The position numbers were made by a program, and so were the translations under genes. From Hirsutella rhossiliensis (Eukaryota; Ascomycota; Sordariomycetes; Hypocreales; Ophiocordycipitaceae): 64,000 bases of DNA. Shown here one piece after another: positions 12,127 through 24,569 of this stretch. A model generated the notes under the pieces. That model worked only from the letters and a program-made list of their open reading frames with translations. It was not told the origin of the DNA and did not search any database. The number at the start of each line of letters is the position of its first letter. The stretch's first letter is position 1. The stretch spans positions 2,542,001 to 2,606,000 of the forward strand of contig NW_025408677.1 in the NCBI RefSeq assembly GCF_020360975.1, read 5' to 3'.

Positions 12127-13027
12127 GATGGAGAAGAAGTATGGACAAGCAGACAAACGGCTGGTTGGACCCAAGACGAGCATATGGGATTCTTTGCCTG
12201 GGGTTCGCAGCAAAGTTGCCAGTCCTCTGGGCCAGTTACTCAAGCCGAACTGCACACTTGGGCCGCAATTCGATGACGTCGAGTGCAGACAGAGTCAAAC
12301 AGAGGCCTCGACTCATATCTTTGTCCCCAATCGTCGCGTGTCGAGCAATGGAAAGCTCGCTGAATACAGACAACGGGCACTCCAGCTTAGCAGGCAACGG
12401 GCTCTGAACACAGTCGCAACAACAGCTCTCTCAATTAGGTCTAGTGACATGAAATCTGTGAGGTACATACGGATTTAGGGGCCGCTCCGAAGGCGCAAGC
12501 GAGCGAAGTACCGGTAACCGGTTTACTTTTGCAGTGCTGGGCAGGTACCTACTTAGTGGATACCTAGATAGGTATACCTTCAAGTTGAGACGCTCAGCAC
12601 CGGCCGTGACCACGTGCGTACCGTAGAAGAGCACAGTGCACTTCGCCCTGCAGCCGATTAGCCCTCTGGAATACTGTTTCGTTATTGGCCCCAAGGGCTA
12701 AATAAATTACGGGGTGCTCTGTTCCTTACCGCAGCGCAGGCACCGCCGGCATCGTACCCTGGCTCGGCAAAACATTGTTGCGGCGGCTAGACGCAGTCGA
12801 AGCCCACAATTGAAGATGGACACGATGCTTCAATCGCACGACAGCGCGGCATCTTCCCGCCTCCCACCTCCGTCCCCTTCGATGCACGACGTGCTGTGCT
12901 GGCCAAGCTCGCGACAAGCATAGCACTCACGCAAGCTGTCCAGCCAGACTTGCGCTCACCAAGGCCTGCGTGAAACCAATTACCCCCTTCCTGACGCTCG
13001 AAGCTGCGGCTTCACCTCCCCGCCAGG
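12127..13027. promoter_or_regulatory. Divergent promoter region of UGGT and alpha-COP
   Basis: About 0.9 kb separates the two start codons, so both promoters must lie here. An E-box-like CACGTG stands at 12611-12616, a doubled ACCGGT at about 12510-12522, and a small cluster of TACCTA/TAGGTA words at 12543-12580. I saw no element I would confidently call an unfolded-protein-response site. Confidence 0.55.
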
Positions 13028-16000
13028 ATGCAGTCCTCCCCGGGAATGTTGACCAAGGTGCGCGAGAACGGCTGCACGCCATCTCAGCTTCGCGAGCTAA
13101 CCAAGCTCTAGTTCGAGTCGAAATCTTCAAGAGCAAAGGGCATTGCCTTCCACCCTAAAAGGTGATTGTCGAGCATCAGAGCCACTACTGCCCGTGCTGA
13201 CACTCTAGCAGACCATGGATCCTCGTGTCGCTCCATTCATCCACAATCCAGCTTTGGGACTATCGCATGGGCACCTTGATCGATCGATTTGAAGAGCACG
13301 ACGGGCCCGTCCGAGGCGTCGACTTCCACAAGACGCAGCCGCTCTTCATTTCTGGTGGCGACGACTACAAGATCAAGGTCTGGTCATACCAAACCCGCCG
13401 CTGCCTCTTCACCCTGAACGGCCACCTCGACTACGTCCGGACCGTCTTCTTTCACCACGAGCTGCCTTGGATTCTCTCGTCATCCGACGACCAAACCATT
13501 CGGATATGGAACTGGCAGAACCGCTCGTTGAGTATGTTTTCCAAGCTGACACGTCATCTGGATGGGCTGCACTGACCCCTCAAAAGTCTGCACAATGACA
13601 GGCCACAACCACTATGCCATGTGTGCCCAGTTCCACCCCAAGGAAGACCTCGTCGTTTCCGCATCACTAGACCAATCCGTTCGCGTCTGGGACATATCTG
13701 GCCTCCGCAAGAAACACTCGGCCCCGACCTCCATGAGCTTCGAAGACCAGATGGCTCGCGCCAACCAAAACCAGGCTGACATGTTTGGTAATACGGATGC
13801 CGTCGTCAAGTTTGTGCTGGAGGGCCACGACCGCGGCGTCAATTGGGTCGCTTTCCACCCGACAATGCCCCTGATCGTTTCCGCTGGCGACGATCGGCTA
13901 GTGAAGCTTTGGCGCATGAGCGAGACCAAGGCTTGGGAGGTCGACACCTGCAGGGGCCATTTCCACAACGCTTCGGGCTGTCTCTTTCACCCTCATCAAG
14001 ACTTGATTTTATCTGCCGGTGAAGACAAGACCATTCGAGTGTGGGACCTGAACAAGCGAACTGCTGTCCAGTCCTTCAAGCGAGAGAATGATAGGTTCTG
14101 GGTCATTGCGGCACACCCTGAGATCAACTTGTTTGCCGCCGGCCATGATAATGGAGTCATGGTGTTTAAGCTGGAACGCGAGCGTCCCGCCTCGGCCACA
14201 CACCAAAACGTGCTCTTCTACATCAACAAGGAGAAGCATGTCAAGTCGTACGATTTCCAGAAAAACGCAGAGAGTCCAACATTGGTGTCTCTGAAGAAGC
14301 TCGGCAGCGCCTGGGTCACCCCACGGACTTTGTCGTATAACCCTGCTGAGAGATCGGTCTTGGTGACGACGCCGGCCGACGGGGGATCATACGAACTGGT
14401 CAACCTTCCAAAAGATGGATCTGGGGCCATTGAGCCGACAGAGACGAAACGGGGTTCTGGCAACGCAGCCATCTTTGTGGCCAGAAATCGCTTTGCTGTG
14501 CTTGACACGTCCAACCAAACCATTGACATCAAGGACCTGTCGAACAACACGACCCGATCGTTCAAACCGCCGGCCGGAACATCCGACATCTACTTTGGTG
14601 GCACTGGCAACCTTCTCATCATTACCCCCACGGCGGTGCATCTCTATGACATACAGCAAAAGAAGAGCACTGCTGAGCTGTCTGTGAACGGCGTCAAGTA
14701 TGTCGTGTGGTCCAACGACGGCCTTTACGCTGCGCTTCTCAGCAAGCACAATGTAACAGTCGTGACCAAGACGCTTGAGCAGGTCAGCACTTTGCACGAG
14801 ACAATCCGAATCAAGAGCGCCACGTGGGATGATGCCGGAGTCCTTCTCTACTCGACTCTGAACCACGTCAAGTACACCCTGCTCAACGGCGACAACGGCA
14901 TCGTCCGAACTCTGGATCAGACTGTCTACTTGGTGCGAGTCAAGGGTCGCAATGTGTACTGCCTCGACCGAGGTGCAAAGCCCCGGATCCTGCAAATCGA
15001 CCCCACCGAGTACCGGTTCAAGCTTGCGCTTGTCAAGAGAAACTACGAAGAGATGCTTCATATTATCCGAACCTCGAGTCTTGTGGGCCAGTCGATCATT
15101 TCGTATCTGCAGAAGAAGGGCTATCCCGAGATAGCCCTGCAATTTGTGCAGGATCCAACTACGCGCTTTGATCTGGCCATCGAGTGCAGTAACCTCGACG
15201 TTGCTGTTGACATGTCAAAGGAACTAGACAAGCCCAAGTTCTGGACTCGCTTGGGCACCGAGGCCTTGGCTCATGGCAACCACCAGATTGTGGAAATGTG
15301 CTACCAGAAACTCAAGCAGTTCGACAAGCTGTCTTTCCTCTATCTTGCTACTGGCGATCACTCCAAGCTTGCCCGGATGGCAAAGATTGCAGAGCACCGC
15401 GGGGACTTTACCTCTCGATTTCACAATGCCTTGTTCCTCGGTGAAGTCGAAGACCGTGTCCAGATGTTCAAGGAGATTGATCTTTGTATGTTTACTGCAA
15501 AGTCCAGTCAAACAGCTCGCTGACTTTCCAAACAGACCCTCTGGCTTATATGACGGCCAAGTCTCACGGCCTGGATGAGGAGTGCCAAGCCATTCTGGAA
15601 GCCACTGGTGCGACCGAAGATCAGCTCAACATGCCCGCGTTGGGCGGGTCCCTGACACCGCCCAAGCCGGTTGTGCCGACTTTCAAAGCCAACTGGCCCA
15701 CAAAGGCTAACTCGCAGTCCTTCTTCGAGAAGGCCTTGCTTGGTCAGGTGGAGGGGCTGTCTCTCGGAGACAAGCCGGCTGGCGCCGACGGAATGGCTTT
15801 GGATGACGGCGCGGAGTTGGACGCCGCCACGAAACGAAATGGCGCCCTGGCCGAGGACGAAGACGAAGACGTGGCCGGCTGGGACATGGGCGAAGACGAT
15901 GTGCCTGAGGCCGACAGCGACTTCATCAATGTCGACAGCGCCGACGCCGGCGGAGCGGGCAGCAGCGAAGCCGATCTTTGGGCGCGAAACTCCCCTCTGG

Positions 16001-16966
16001 CAGTCGATCACATTTCTGGCGGCTCGTTTGAGACTGCCATGCAGCTCTTGAACCGTCAAGTCGGCGCCGTGAACTTTGCGCCGCTGAAGCCTCGCTTCTT
16101 GGAGGTTTACCGAGCATCCAGGACCTTCTTACCTGCCTCCTCCGGCCTGCCGTCTCTAATCAACTATGTTCGCCGAACTGTCGACGAAACGGACCCCCGT
16201 CAAGTGCTCCCTATTGTTCCCCGAGACCTAGAGTATCTTGCCGCCAATGACTTGCAAAAAGGATACGATTCCATGAAAGCCAACAAGCTGGAGGACGGAC
16301 GTGCACTGTTCAAGGGCATTTTGCACGCAATTCTGATCAACGCCGTATCAAGCGAGGACGAAGTGGCTGAGGCAAAGAAGCTCATCATTTCGGCGAGCGA
16401 GTATGCCGTGGCCATGGACATTGAGCTGGCGCGAAGGACGCTTGGCGGCCCGGATGTCGTGGCCCAGGATCCAGCCAAGTTGAAGAAGAGCCTGGAGCTG
16501 TCGGCGTACTTCACGATCCCAAAGATTGAGGTGCCGCACAGACAGCTGGCTTTGCTGAGTGCGATGCAGCTTGCGGTCAGGAACAAGAACTACAATTCGG
16601 CTCTCAGCTTTGCCAACCGCATCATTGCCAACGGTGGATCCAGCAAGATTGTGGAGAATGTAAGTCTCCAAAGGCTGTGCTCCTGCGTAGTCAAGTATCT
16701 TTGCTAACTAGAGTCAACTACAGGCCAAAAAGACCAAGGCTCAGTGCGAGAGGAACCCCAACGACGCCATCGACATCGAGTTTGACCAGTTTGCCGAGTT
16801 TGAAGTATGTGCTGCCAGTCACACGCCCATCTACAGCGGGACCTCGTATGAAGAATGCGCCTTCGACGGATCCAAGTACCACTCCAAGTACAAGGGCACG
16901 GTATGCAGGGTGTGCGAGGTTTGCGAAATTGGCAAGCACGGTAGTGGTTTGAAGCTCTTCGCATAG
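13028..16966 (+). CDS. COP1: Coatomer subunit alpha (alpha-COP, COPI coat)
   Basis: CDS join(13028..13057,13112..13161,13212..13531,13587..15485,15536..16659,16724..16966), 1221 residues, typical for alpha-COP. It forms the outer COPI cage with beta'- and epsilon-COP and recognises dilysine signals for Golgi-to-ER retrieval. Residues 1 to about 320 are a WD40 propeller ([46 protein letters not shown]). A second propeller, an alpha-solenoid and the Cys-containing C-terminal domain that binds epsilon-COP follow. Two tiny 5' exons of 30 and 50 bases are needed to restore the universally conserved MLTKFESKS start; all five introns are 50-64 bases with canonical ends. Head-to-head with UGGT, tail-to-tail with RPN12. 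Confidence 0.96.
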
Positions 16967-17312
16967 ATGAATAAACGACCCCGGGCGGAACACTGGGTAA
17001 CTGCTGTATACGGCGACTGAACTAGATGCCGGTGTAGGCGTGGGCGAGGAAAAAGGACCATCAGAAGCTTGCAGCGAGGGTGGAGATGATGAGTGTTGAA
17101 TTAGGAGAAGCTGGCAGTGTGAAGGGTCTCTCTAGCTTAAGTTCTCAATTCAGGAGCAAAAGACGGGCATTGCAATTGAAAGCTGAAGTAAACTTGTGCA
17201 TGGAGGTATGACAGGAGGTGGCGAAGTCCAGACCGGTACGAACTTGCAGGGTCATAGCCTGCCTTGTTATGATATTTGGGGTGAATTGACCAATACGCCA
17301 ATCTGTTATTAT
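16967..17312. other. alpha-COP / RPN12 convergent gap
   Basis: These 346 bases between two stop codons should be 3' untranslated sequence of both genes. An AATAAA lies at 16970-16975 just after the alpha-COP stop. Nothing else is recognisable. Confidence 0.6.
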
Positions 17313-18207
17313 TTATACAATTGTCTCCAGTTCGCGGGCATAACCCAACGTGTTCTCGATAACCATCTGGCTAAGATCCTTGCTCTGACCGCCATCTTCG
17401 CCCGTCTCGGCCGCATCTGGAAAGAAGATGTGGCCGTCTCTGACAGCCCATCCGCGCTGCCCGGCAAACTGGATGACGTCGCCCTCGGAATCGAGGAACA
17501 GGAGAGACTTGGTAGAGCTGATGGGGAGACTGGGATAGGCGCGTTCGCTGCTGCTGGCTATTTCGGAACGGATTTGGTTCTTCAAAATCTAGACAAGGGG
17601 AGGGACAGAATGAGCCATGTGTTCAGGTTCAAGCGGGCATTGGCAGGGAGTGGTGATTTACCTCGGAGAAGACGCTGTATTCATCGCACGGCACCTCGCT
17701 GCTCTTCATGGCCTTCCAGACTCGGTCATAGCTGCCTTCCATCAACCATCTCTCCAACCTGATCGGGTATCCGAGATAGCGATCGCCCTCGACGTCACCA
17801 GAGCTGCCTCTGCCGTCCCTATTGGCAAGGCCCTCGAGTTCGGAGTGAAATTCGGCGTAGCGGCCCTGGGTGAGGAGCAGCAGGAGGCTCAAGCCGGTAA
17901 CCTTGCTGCGCTCGGCAAGGTTGGGAGGTAGTCTCGACGAGGGCAGTTCGTAAAAGGGCTGGAGCTGGCGGACGTAGCGGGTAAAGGCCTCGGGATTGCG
18001 GGCGCGGATGGCGAAGAGGGCACCTTGCTCGTAGGTCTCGCGGGCGAGGGCGAGGAGGTTGGAGGAGGCGTCGGGGGTCGGGGTGAGGGCGTTGAGCTTG
18101 AGAAGGGAAAGCTTGGCCTTTGAGAGGAGGCCGTTGGCTTCGGGATAGCTCATGGACGGGGAATGCCGGAGCTGGCCCAGAATCTGGGAGAGGTCGCGGT
18201 CTGCCAT
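17313..18207 (-). CDS. RPN12: 26S proteasome regulatory subunit RPN12
   Basis: CDS complement join(17313..17588,17662..18207), 273 residues against 274 in yeast Rpn12. It is a lid subunit of the 19S regulatory particle, the last to join during lid assembly. The chain is helical (PSMD8/CSN8/eIF3k-type) and carries family blocks such as YPEANGLLSKAKL, LERWLMEGSYDRVW, VPCDEYSVFSE and a C-terminal winged-helix part with RAYPSLPISSTKSLLF. The 73-base intron starts GTAAAT and ends TTGTCTAG; removing it joins SVFSE to ILKNQIRSEIA. An in-frame reading continues upstream to 18294 but is Pro/Thr-rich and unlike the family, so the ATG at 18207 is chosen. Confidence 0.93.
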
Positions 18208-18670
18208 GGTGGGAGATGGGGTGTCGGCGGGAGCAGTGGTCGGGGAGAGGGGGGCGAGAAGAAATGCGCCGCAGCGGTGGGTTCTATACCGCAACGAGAC
18301 GGGGAGCTGGTGTTGTTGTCTGGATGGATGATGCGTTTTCTCACAAACTCGGTCGTGTCTCTGGTAGCTCAGTTGCCAGGTACAGTAATAACTAGTAGGT
18401 ACGTATACCGTAACATGGCCGCGGATGCACGTGGTTGGCTGGCCTTGGTGGGCTGCGGGCTAGGCTAAAAGATGACGCGAGCTTCATGGCCGCCTTGGGC
18501 CTGGTTCCGAATTTTGTCATTATGTAATGCACGGGAAAAGGCACTCCCGCCCGGCGGGATCAACAGAAACAATAAGTTACAGTACAAGGATCGTCGGCCA
18601 CCGAGCACAAAAGGTGTGGCGGGCGGCAGCTGGGCGAGGGCAAGGACAGCAAGCTCTTTGGTTCTAGGCT

Positions 18671-18865
18671 GTACATACTTATGTACATACCTAGTACGTA
18701 TGTGTATCCGAAGCACTACAATTGATAGGCAGGTGCATTCTGCAGGTGTCGAGGCTGGGAGTGCTATGTACCTACGTACAGTACTGTACAGTGATACGTA
18801 GGTAGGTAGTGATGATTGCACTAGGAAGGCAGGCAGTAATTAATTAGTACCTAGAGGTAGTAGAC
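18671..18865. repeat. GTAC/CCTA palindromic word cluster
   Basis: The segment is full of short self-complementary words: GTACATAC, TAGTACGTA, CTACGTACAGTACTGTAC and TACGTAGGTAGGTAG. The same vocabulary recurs in at least ten other intergenic spots of this window but not in coding exons. Confidence 0.6.
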
Positions 18866-19730
18866 GTAGCGTAACACGATCATTTCGCCTTGTTGACAAA
18901 AGCGGCGAATAAGTTAGTGGAGAGAGGAACTGACTGCCTGGCCAAGGCAGATTGGCCGGGTGGGACATGCGCCTCGCTTGTGATGACGGGAGATGCTCAT
19001 TAATGGTGCGTTATCCGACCTCGAGTTGCTTGCTGGCTCGGCACCAGTGTTTGGGATGCCTGCCCTTTGCTGTCTCGTCCACCGGCTCGTCTGCTGGTTT
19101 GTCCGAGGAGAAAAGGGGGGCAGTGACGACTAGGTAAACCACATCGGACCGGTGCGACGAATCAAGCATTGTGCCCGTACCTTCCGACGACGATAATATT
19201 TTACCGAGACAGGGGCCCGGACCTCCGGGTTCTATATGGTGCTCCCGAGACATGAGCGCTTCGCGTCAACAAGAGCGAGAGCAACCACGACCTTGGCAAG
19301 CGACCTTGCTGGGTTACCCAGCCTTCTTACCGTCTTACCTGGACGGGTGGATGCCACGTCATTACGGCTGCTTTTATGGATTATGGCTATGCAAGCTTCG
19401 CCGCCAACAACAATAAACACACTCCCTTTTGTTCGTCAAAGGAAAAAAGAATGGATAGCAAAGGACGAAGAACATGGCTAGCCACCTGGTTGTCTGGCCC
19501 TAAATACAACAACGCGCGGTTGCCTCGCAAGGTTGCATCGACCGCCTTTTGCCCCGAGGATGAGTTTTTCCTCGTCTTACACGCCGACACTTTGTCCTGG
19601 GACGACGTCTCCAATCTCCACCGGCAACTGGGGCCCGAACCCCACCTGTTACCTGGCAGGTTCCTTGTAGGGGGCTCATGCTCATGCCTCATGCCTTATT
19701 ACGACCACTGTGTTCCTTGCAAGAGGGTGC

Positions 19731-19960
19731 AGTACCTACCTACCTGTAGTACTTTCAACGAGCCCAGTCCGGATGGGCGGTCGCTATACTGTAATTCCAG
19801 GTGCAAGGTGCCTACCTATCTATCTACCTACCTAGGCTACCTAGGTAGTAGTAGTAGTAGTAGTAGCACTTACAGGTTGTTGCTTTATTATTGTAGTGTC
19901 TTGATGCGCTCCAAGTCCTGTAATTACGTACAGTATAGTACCTACCTCTACCTAGAAGTA
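19731..19960. repeat. CCTA/TAGG cluster with a (GTA)n run
   Basis: Runs of ACCTACCT and TATCTATCTACCTACCTAG, a CCTAGG palindrome, a GTA triplet run at 19845-19866 and a second CCTACCTCTACCTAG block near 19940. It belongs to the repeat vocabulary seen throughout the intergenic DNA here. Confidence 0.6.
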
Positions 19961-20107
19961 ATCTCGGAGAGGCGCAGAAGCATCCCCCAAGCACCGACCG
20001 GGACCTTGTCGCATGTTTAATCATGTCTCGACGACGGGTGTTTGAGCTCTCGACGACAGGCCATGAATAGAGCAAAAGGGCATGGGGAAGGGATAAGGGC
20101 GAAAGGA

Positions 20108-20143
20108 GAGGATCAAGGAGAGGATCAAGGAGAGGATCAAGGA
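20108..20143. repeat. Three tandem copies of a 12-base unit
   Basis: GAGGATCAAGGA is repeated three times without change. It lies about 600 bases upstream of the SKT5-like start codon. No function is evident. Confidence 0.75.
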
Positions 20144-20648
20144 GAGAGAACCGGGAACTCGGACTGGCCGTTCGTCAGGAGAACGGTTCGACTCTGATCA
20201 GCACCCTAAACGGTCCAGGTATTCGCCAGGTACCTGCTTCGCCCCCCTCCTCAAGCAACACCACCCTCCCAGACGCTACTGGCAACCATCGCGACAAACG
20301 ATCGTCCCTCTCGCCATCTCGAGCCTTGCCAAGCAGCTGGGCTTCCCTAACCGATGGCCGACTGCTCCCTTGGCCCGTTCCGCCCGTCGACGCCCTCTCA
20401 CTCATCGCCCTCGCACTCATCGCCCTCTCACTGATCCCGCCCTCTTCTCGCATGCACTCAGGCTTATCCCGCTCAAGCGCCGCCAACTTGCCTTCCTTCT
20501 CATCCAACTGAGGCGCAAACGTGGCCGACCTCGCTGCTGCGCGACACGCCCCGTCGTCCTGCATCGCAAGACGCGCCGCACACCCAAGACGCGAGCCGTG
20601 CCGCTTCCGCAGCCTTGTCCTGTTGGTCCCAAGGACGAGCTGACTGGA

Positions 20649-20671
20649 CTGCCCTGCCCTGCCCTGCCCTC
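20649..20671. repeat. CTGCC pentamer tandem repeat
   Basis: Four to five tandem CTGCC units in the pyrimidine-rich leader just upstream of the SKT5-like gene. Confidence 0.65.
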
Positions 20672-20718
20672 TCCTCGCTGCACCCACAGACCCCTGGGCC
20701 TTGCTTTACCCCCCCGAC

Positions 20719-23577
20719 ATGCCTCCTCAGCTTAGTGCGACTTTTGTTCCTGGTGGCCTGGATGATTATTATATGCCCGACGTCGTTTCCCCCTCCCCGC
20801 GACGGTGAGTGACCACGCCATTCCTTCTCTTGCTGCCTCCGTCTCTCTTTTCTTGTCCATGGCCGAGGCACCTCTCTGCCGCGCGCGTCCATCCCGGTCT
20901 CGCGCGTTGGTGTGCCTTGTGTTGTTCGTCTGTGGTGGGTCTGGGCGCTGACGACTTCTTTTGTCCTCTCCATTTTCCAGGGTAACTCCCCAGATACCCC
21001 AGAACATGCAAGACGATCTCCAGCGCCTCGAACTTGATCCCAAAGGAAAGGAGACATCGAACACGACCGACGCCGCGTCCCGTCGAGAACTACATTCATT
21101 GAGTACGCGCTCTAGGGCTGACCAGGCTGCCGACCTGCCCCAATCCCAATCCAACCCCGCAGCCGACGCCGACCACAGAGCCTACCAAAACAACGACTCC
21201 CGGGCGCGGAGGCTCGACAGCATGGATCGGGAAGCGCCCTCTTTCTCGCCTTTCCCAAAGGTGACGGGCGACAATGTCCCCCCGGCCGACGACGCAAAGG
21301 AGGGGATACTGTGGACTGCGCGCAAGCATGTGCTGCACTCCCAGAACGTTTCCATGCAGATCAGCTGGGCTCGCGACGTTCTCACCTGGGTCGACATTGC
21401 GGCCGACGCCGCCGCCCGGGAGCACTCGGACAAGGCTCGCCCGGCCACCCCACGCATCGAGCACGAGCTGCGCGAGGACGCCATGAACATCATCAATTAC
21501 CTGGCCCACCAGGCGCATCCCGACGCCTTGTACATCCAGGCCAAATGGCTCGAGTTTGGCAAGTTTGGCCACCGCGTCGACAAGCGTGAGGCCTACAGCG
21601 GCTATAAACGAGCCGCGGAGCTGGGCCACGCGCGCTCCGAGTATCGCCTCGGCATGCTGTTTGAGCAATCCAACGACATGTCCAAGGCCAAGGAGCACTA
21701 CTACAAGGGCATGAGCTTGAAAGACTCGGCTGCCCTGTACCGAATGGGCATGATGAGCCTTCTCGGCCAGCATGGCGAGACAAAGGACTACCCTCGGGGG
21801 CTGGAGCGCATCCAGGCTGCTGCCGACAGCGCTGACGAGGACGCGCCGCAGGGGTCCTATGTCTACGGCATGCTCGTCGGTCGAGATCTGCCCGACATCA
21901 CCCTCCCCGACGGCCTCTTGCTCTTCAGTCTTGACACGGCCAAGGTGTTCGTTGAGAAGGCGGCTTACTTGGGTTTCGCAAAGGCCCAGCTCAAAATGGG
22001 TCAGGCCTACGAGCTCTGCCAGCTCGGCTGCGACTTCAATCCGTCTTACTCGCTTCACTACTACGGGCTGGCTGCCAAGCAAGGCCTTCCCGAGGCGGCG
22101 CTGGGCGTTAGCCGCTGGTTCCTCTTTGGCTACGAGGGCGTCTTCAAGAAGAACGAGGAGCTCGCCTTCAAATATGCGCAGGAGGCGGCCGTGGCCAAGC
22201 TTCCGACGGGCGAGTTCGCCTTGGGCTACTACTACGAAATCGGCATCCACGTCAACAAGAGCATACCCGACGCGCGGAAATGGTACCAGCAGGCAGCTGA
22301 CCACGGCAACAAAGACGCCGTTGGCCGGCTGGAATCTCTAAGCCAGGACAAGAGTTTGTCCAAGAAGGATCACGAGACGACGACACTGACGCGCATCAAG
22401 TCGCAACACGGGTCTCAGCGGGGAAAGCGCCCTGAGCGCTTCAAGCAGCCCCAGCAGCTGCCGACTCTGAGCGAGGGCAGCGGGCCGCTTCCGGGAAAGT
22501 CGTCGTCGACGTCGGACTCGCCACGCGTCTCGCCCCAGCCGTCTCCAGGTTTCAGGCCGACCATTGTGTCCGAGAGCATGTCGTTTCCTGATCCATCGCG
22601 AGCATCCGTGGTGGACGGCTCGGATCGACAGCCGGCCTTTAGCCTCCGGCTAGAGACCGGCGGAGCGCAGCCTCCGCGCCCGCATTCCGCAGCCCCGTAC
22701 CCCGACGACGACCAGTCCACGCTCACTGTGCATCGCTCGCGATCCACGGCTCCCTATCCCGAAGACGATGGTCGAGGAGCACACAATGCGCGCCACAATC
22801 AGGGGGTTCATTCGCCTCAAGCGGATCGGCCGATGAGTGCGTTTGGCATCAGGGCCCAGGCCGCGGGCCCACGGCCCATGCCCATGTCTCACAGTGTAGG
22901 CAGTCTTCAGCCGCAGCCGTCGCCGCCGCCCGGCGGTAGAGTCGTGTCCGCGGGCTACAGCAGCCCTGGAGGCTATCGGCAGCCAAGTCCGGGCCCGGGC
23001 CATGCACCTGGTCGCCCATTTCCGGGTGATGACTTCCAAGGACGGTCAGCGAGCGCTCAGCCTTATCCGAACAATGCAGCCGGCAGCAGAATCCAGAAGC
23101 AACCTCTCAGACAGCAGCATGACATGGCTCACTATCATGACCCGCGTGCGTCGCCTCAGAACCATGAGCGCTTCTCGAGGGTGCCCGGCGCCACGGGCCG
23201 GACGGAACGACTGGGCTCGCTACCCCCGCAGGATCCCCAGAGACCAACCCGAGTGTCTTCAGGCCTGGGACAAGGGCCGCCCAGTTCTCCAAGGCCCGGC
23301 ATGGGCGGTATGGGGAGAACCGGTAGCGCGCCACCTGGGCAAGGTGGTCCGGGTCAGCCCGTCCCCGGCCTTCAGAGCTCGGCAACTGCGCCGTCCAAGC
23401 CTAGCAAGGGCCCGCCGGCCAAGGGTCCGGCAACGTTTGAGGACATGGGCATCCCGCAAGGAAAGCAGGAAGGAGATTGTGTAAGTCGATTCCAGTCCAC
23501 CAATCACAGGGTTATGGTTGTCGCAAGGCCTTTGGCGCAGTCAGCAAGACTAATGCAGGATTTAGGTTGTGATGTGA
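20719..23577 (+). CDS. SKT5/CHS4-type chitin synthase regulator, prenylated
   Basis: CDS join(20719..20804,20981..23480,23566..23577), 865 residues. Yeast Skt5/Chs4 activates chitin synthase III and anchors it at septin sites at the plasma membrane. Residues about 215-480 are a run of Sel1-type repeats (AYSGYKRAAELGHARSEYRL, SLHYYGLAAKQGLPEAALG, ARKWYQQAADHG). A long Pro/Ser/Gly-rich disordered tail follows, then a C-terminal CVVM box for farnesylation. The first exon (MPPQLSATFVPGG) is joined by a 176-base intron. The last exon is only 12 bases: the cysteine codon ends exon 2 and the terminal exon supplies Val-Val-Met-stop. Without that 85-base intron the product would run 44 residues further and lose the box. 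Confidence 0.9.
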
Positions 23578-24569
23578 GGCTCTGCTCCCGTCAAGTGGCA
23601 GATGCAAAGACATGAAGACAAAAGTTGGGAAACCTGGGCGTATGTCCCATTGCACTCATGTATACGTGTTTGTCCCTTGGACAAGGACAGGGGGTCGAGA
23701 CGCAGGTTTTGAGCAATATCAAAGGGCAACACTGTATGGAGCGCCCATTGTCATGGAGTCGGAAGACGGTGCCTTTTCCCCCTCTCCTCCATTGCCCTCA
23801 TGTCTCATCACTTGTTCTTTTCAGCAGGTGGGGGAGGGGCTTGGAACACCATGAGTAGCATGCGGCCACGTAGGCTGAATGGTGCTGCATATGCAAGAGG
23901 CGTCGAAGAGCATGTATGTGGATAATATCTGATGGATAGTTCAAATGGCTCGGCTCAAGTTGGGGGTGCCGGGAACATGTCTTCACTTCGCCAAGCTCTT
24001 TCAGAGGCAACATCATTGAGAGATGACCCGGCCCTGGCGCCATTGGGAACAGGCCGGCCGACTGTCGGCTCAAGTGCGCTGCCGGAGCTCCACCATGGAG
24101 GGGTGACGTGGTGCGAGTCTTGTGTTCCGCCGAGATCGCAACATGGTCCTGCGGCACGGGCGGACGGGAAGTGATGCCGCTCTTGAGCCATTCGGGAATA
24201 AACCGACGGTAGACAGGACTGGGGTCCGATCGACGCCCTTGAGGGCGGGGTTCTGACGCCCTTTGGGTGGGCGGACGGGACCGACGCACATATTTGTCCT
24301 CCAGATAAACCGCCTTGGGGGCGCTGGCGTTACTGGATATATATCACGGCGGGGATTGCTGTTTGATGGGAATATGACCAGTTCTTCGTTTGTCGAGACT
24401 TTGATTAACTCCATGGGCTGTGTGAGTGGTGGTGAGACTGACGCGTTACTCGGAGCCCAAGCTCGTGCCTGAAGCCGGCGTCGTCTGGACGACATTGTCG
24501 AGAAGGCTTGTCATCGAGACCGGGAGGCGCTGATGGTCTGCTGTCGTTGCTGCACTTAGCCTTGTGAAC
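23578..24569. other. Intergenic region before the monocarboxylate-like transporter
   Basis: Nearly 1 kb holding the SKT5-like 3' region and the promoter of the next gene. I see no coding-like frame, RNA gene or repeat cluster. Confidence 0.55.

Larger units (their letters stand above)
18208..20718. other. Long intergenic region between RPN12 and the SKT5-like gene
   Basis: About 2.5 kb holding the RPN12 promoter and the upstream region of the SKT5-like gene. Two dense blocks of CCTA/TAGG and GTAC words lie at 18671-18865 and 19731-19960, and two small tandem repeats lie at 20108-20143 and 20649-20671. Frames of 100-200 codons occur but lack coding bias and run through the repeats, so I call none. 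Confidence 0.55.

Noticed and set aside
14387..15142. 251-codon frame antisense to alpha-COP
   Set aside because: Antisense to conserved alpha-COP sequence; no motif.
21096..22304. 402-codon frame antisense to the Sel1 repeats of the SKT5-like gene
   Set aside because: Leu/Val/Ala/Gly-rich reverse reading of biased codons; no domain signal.
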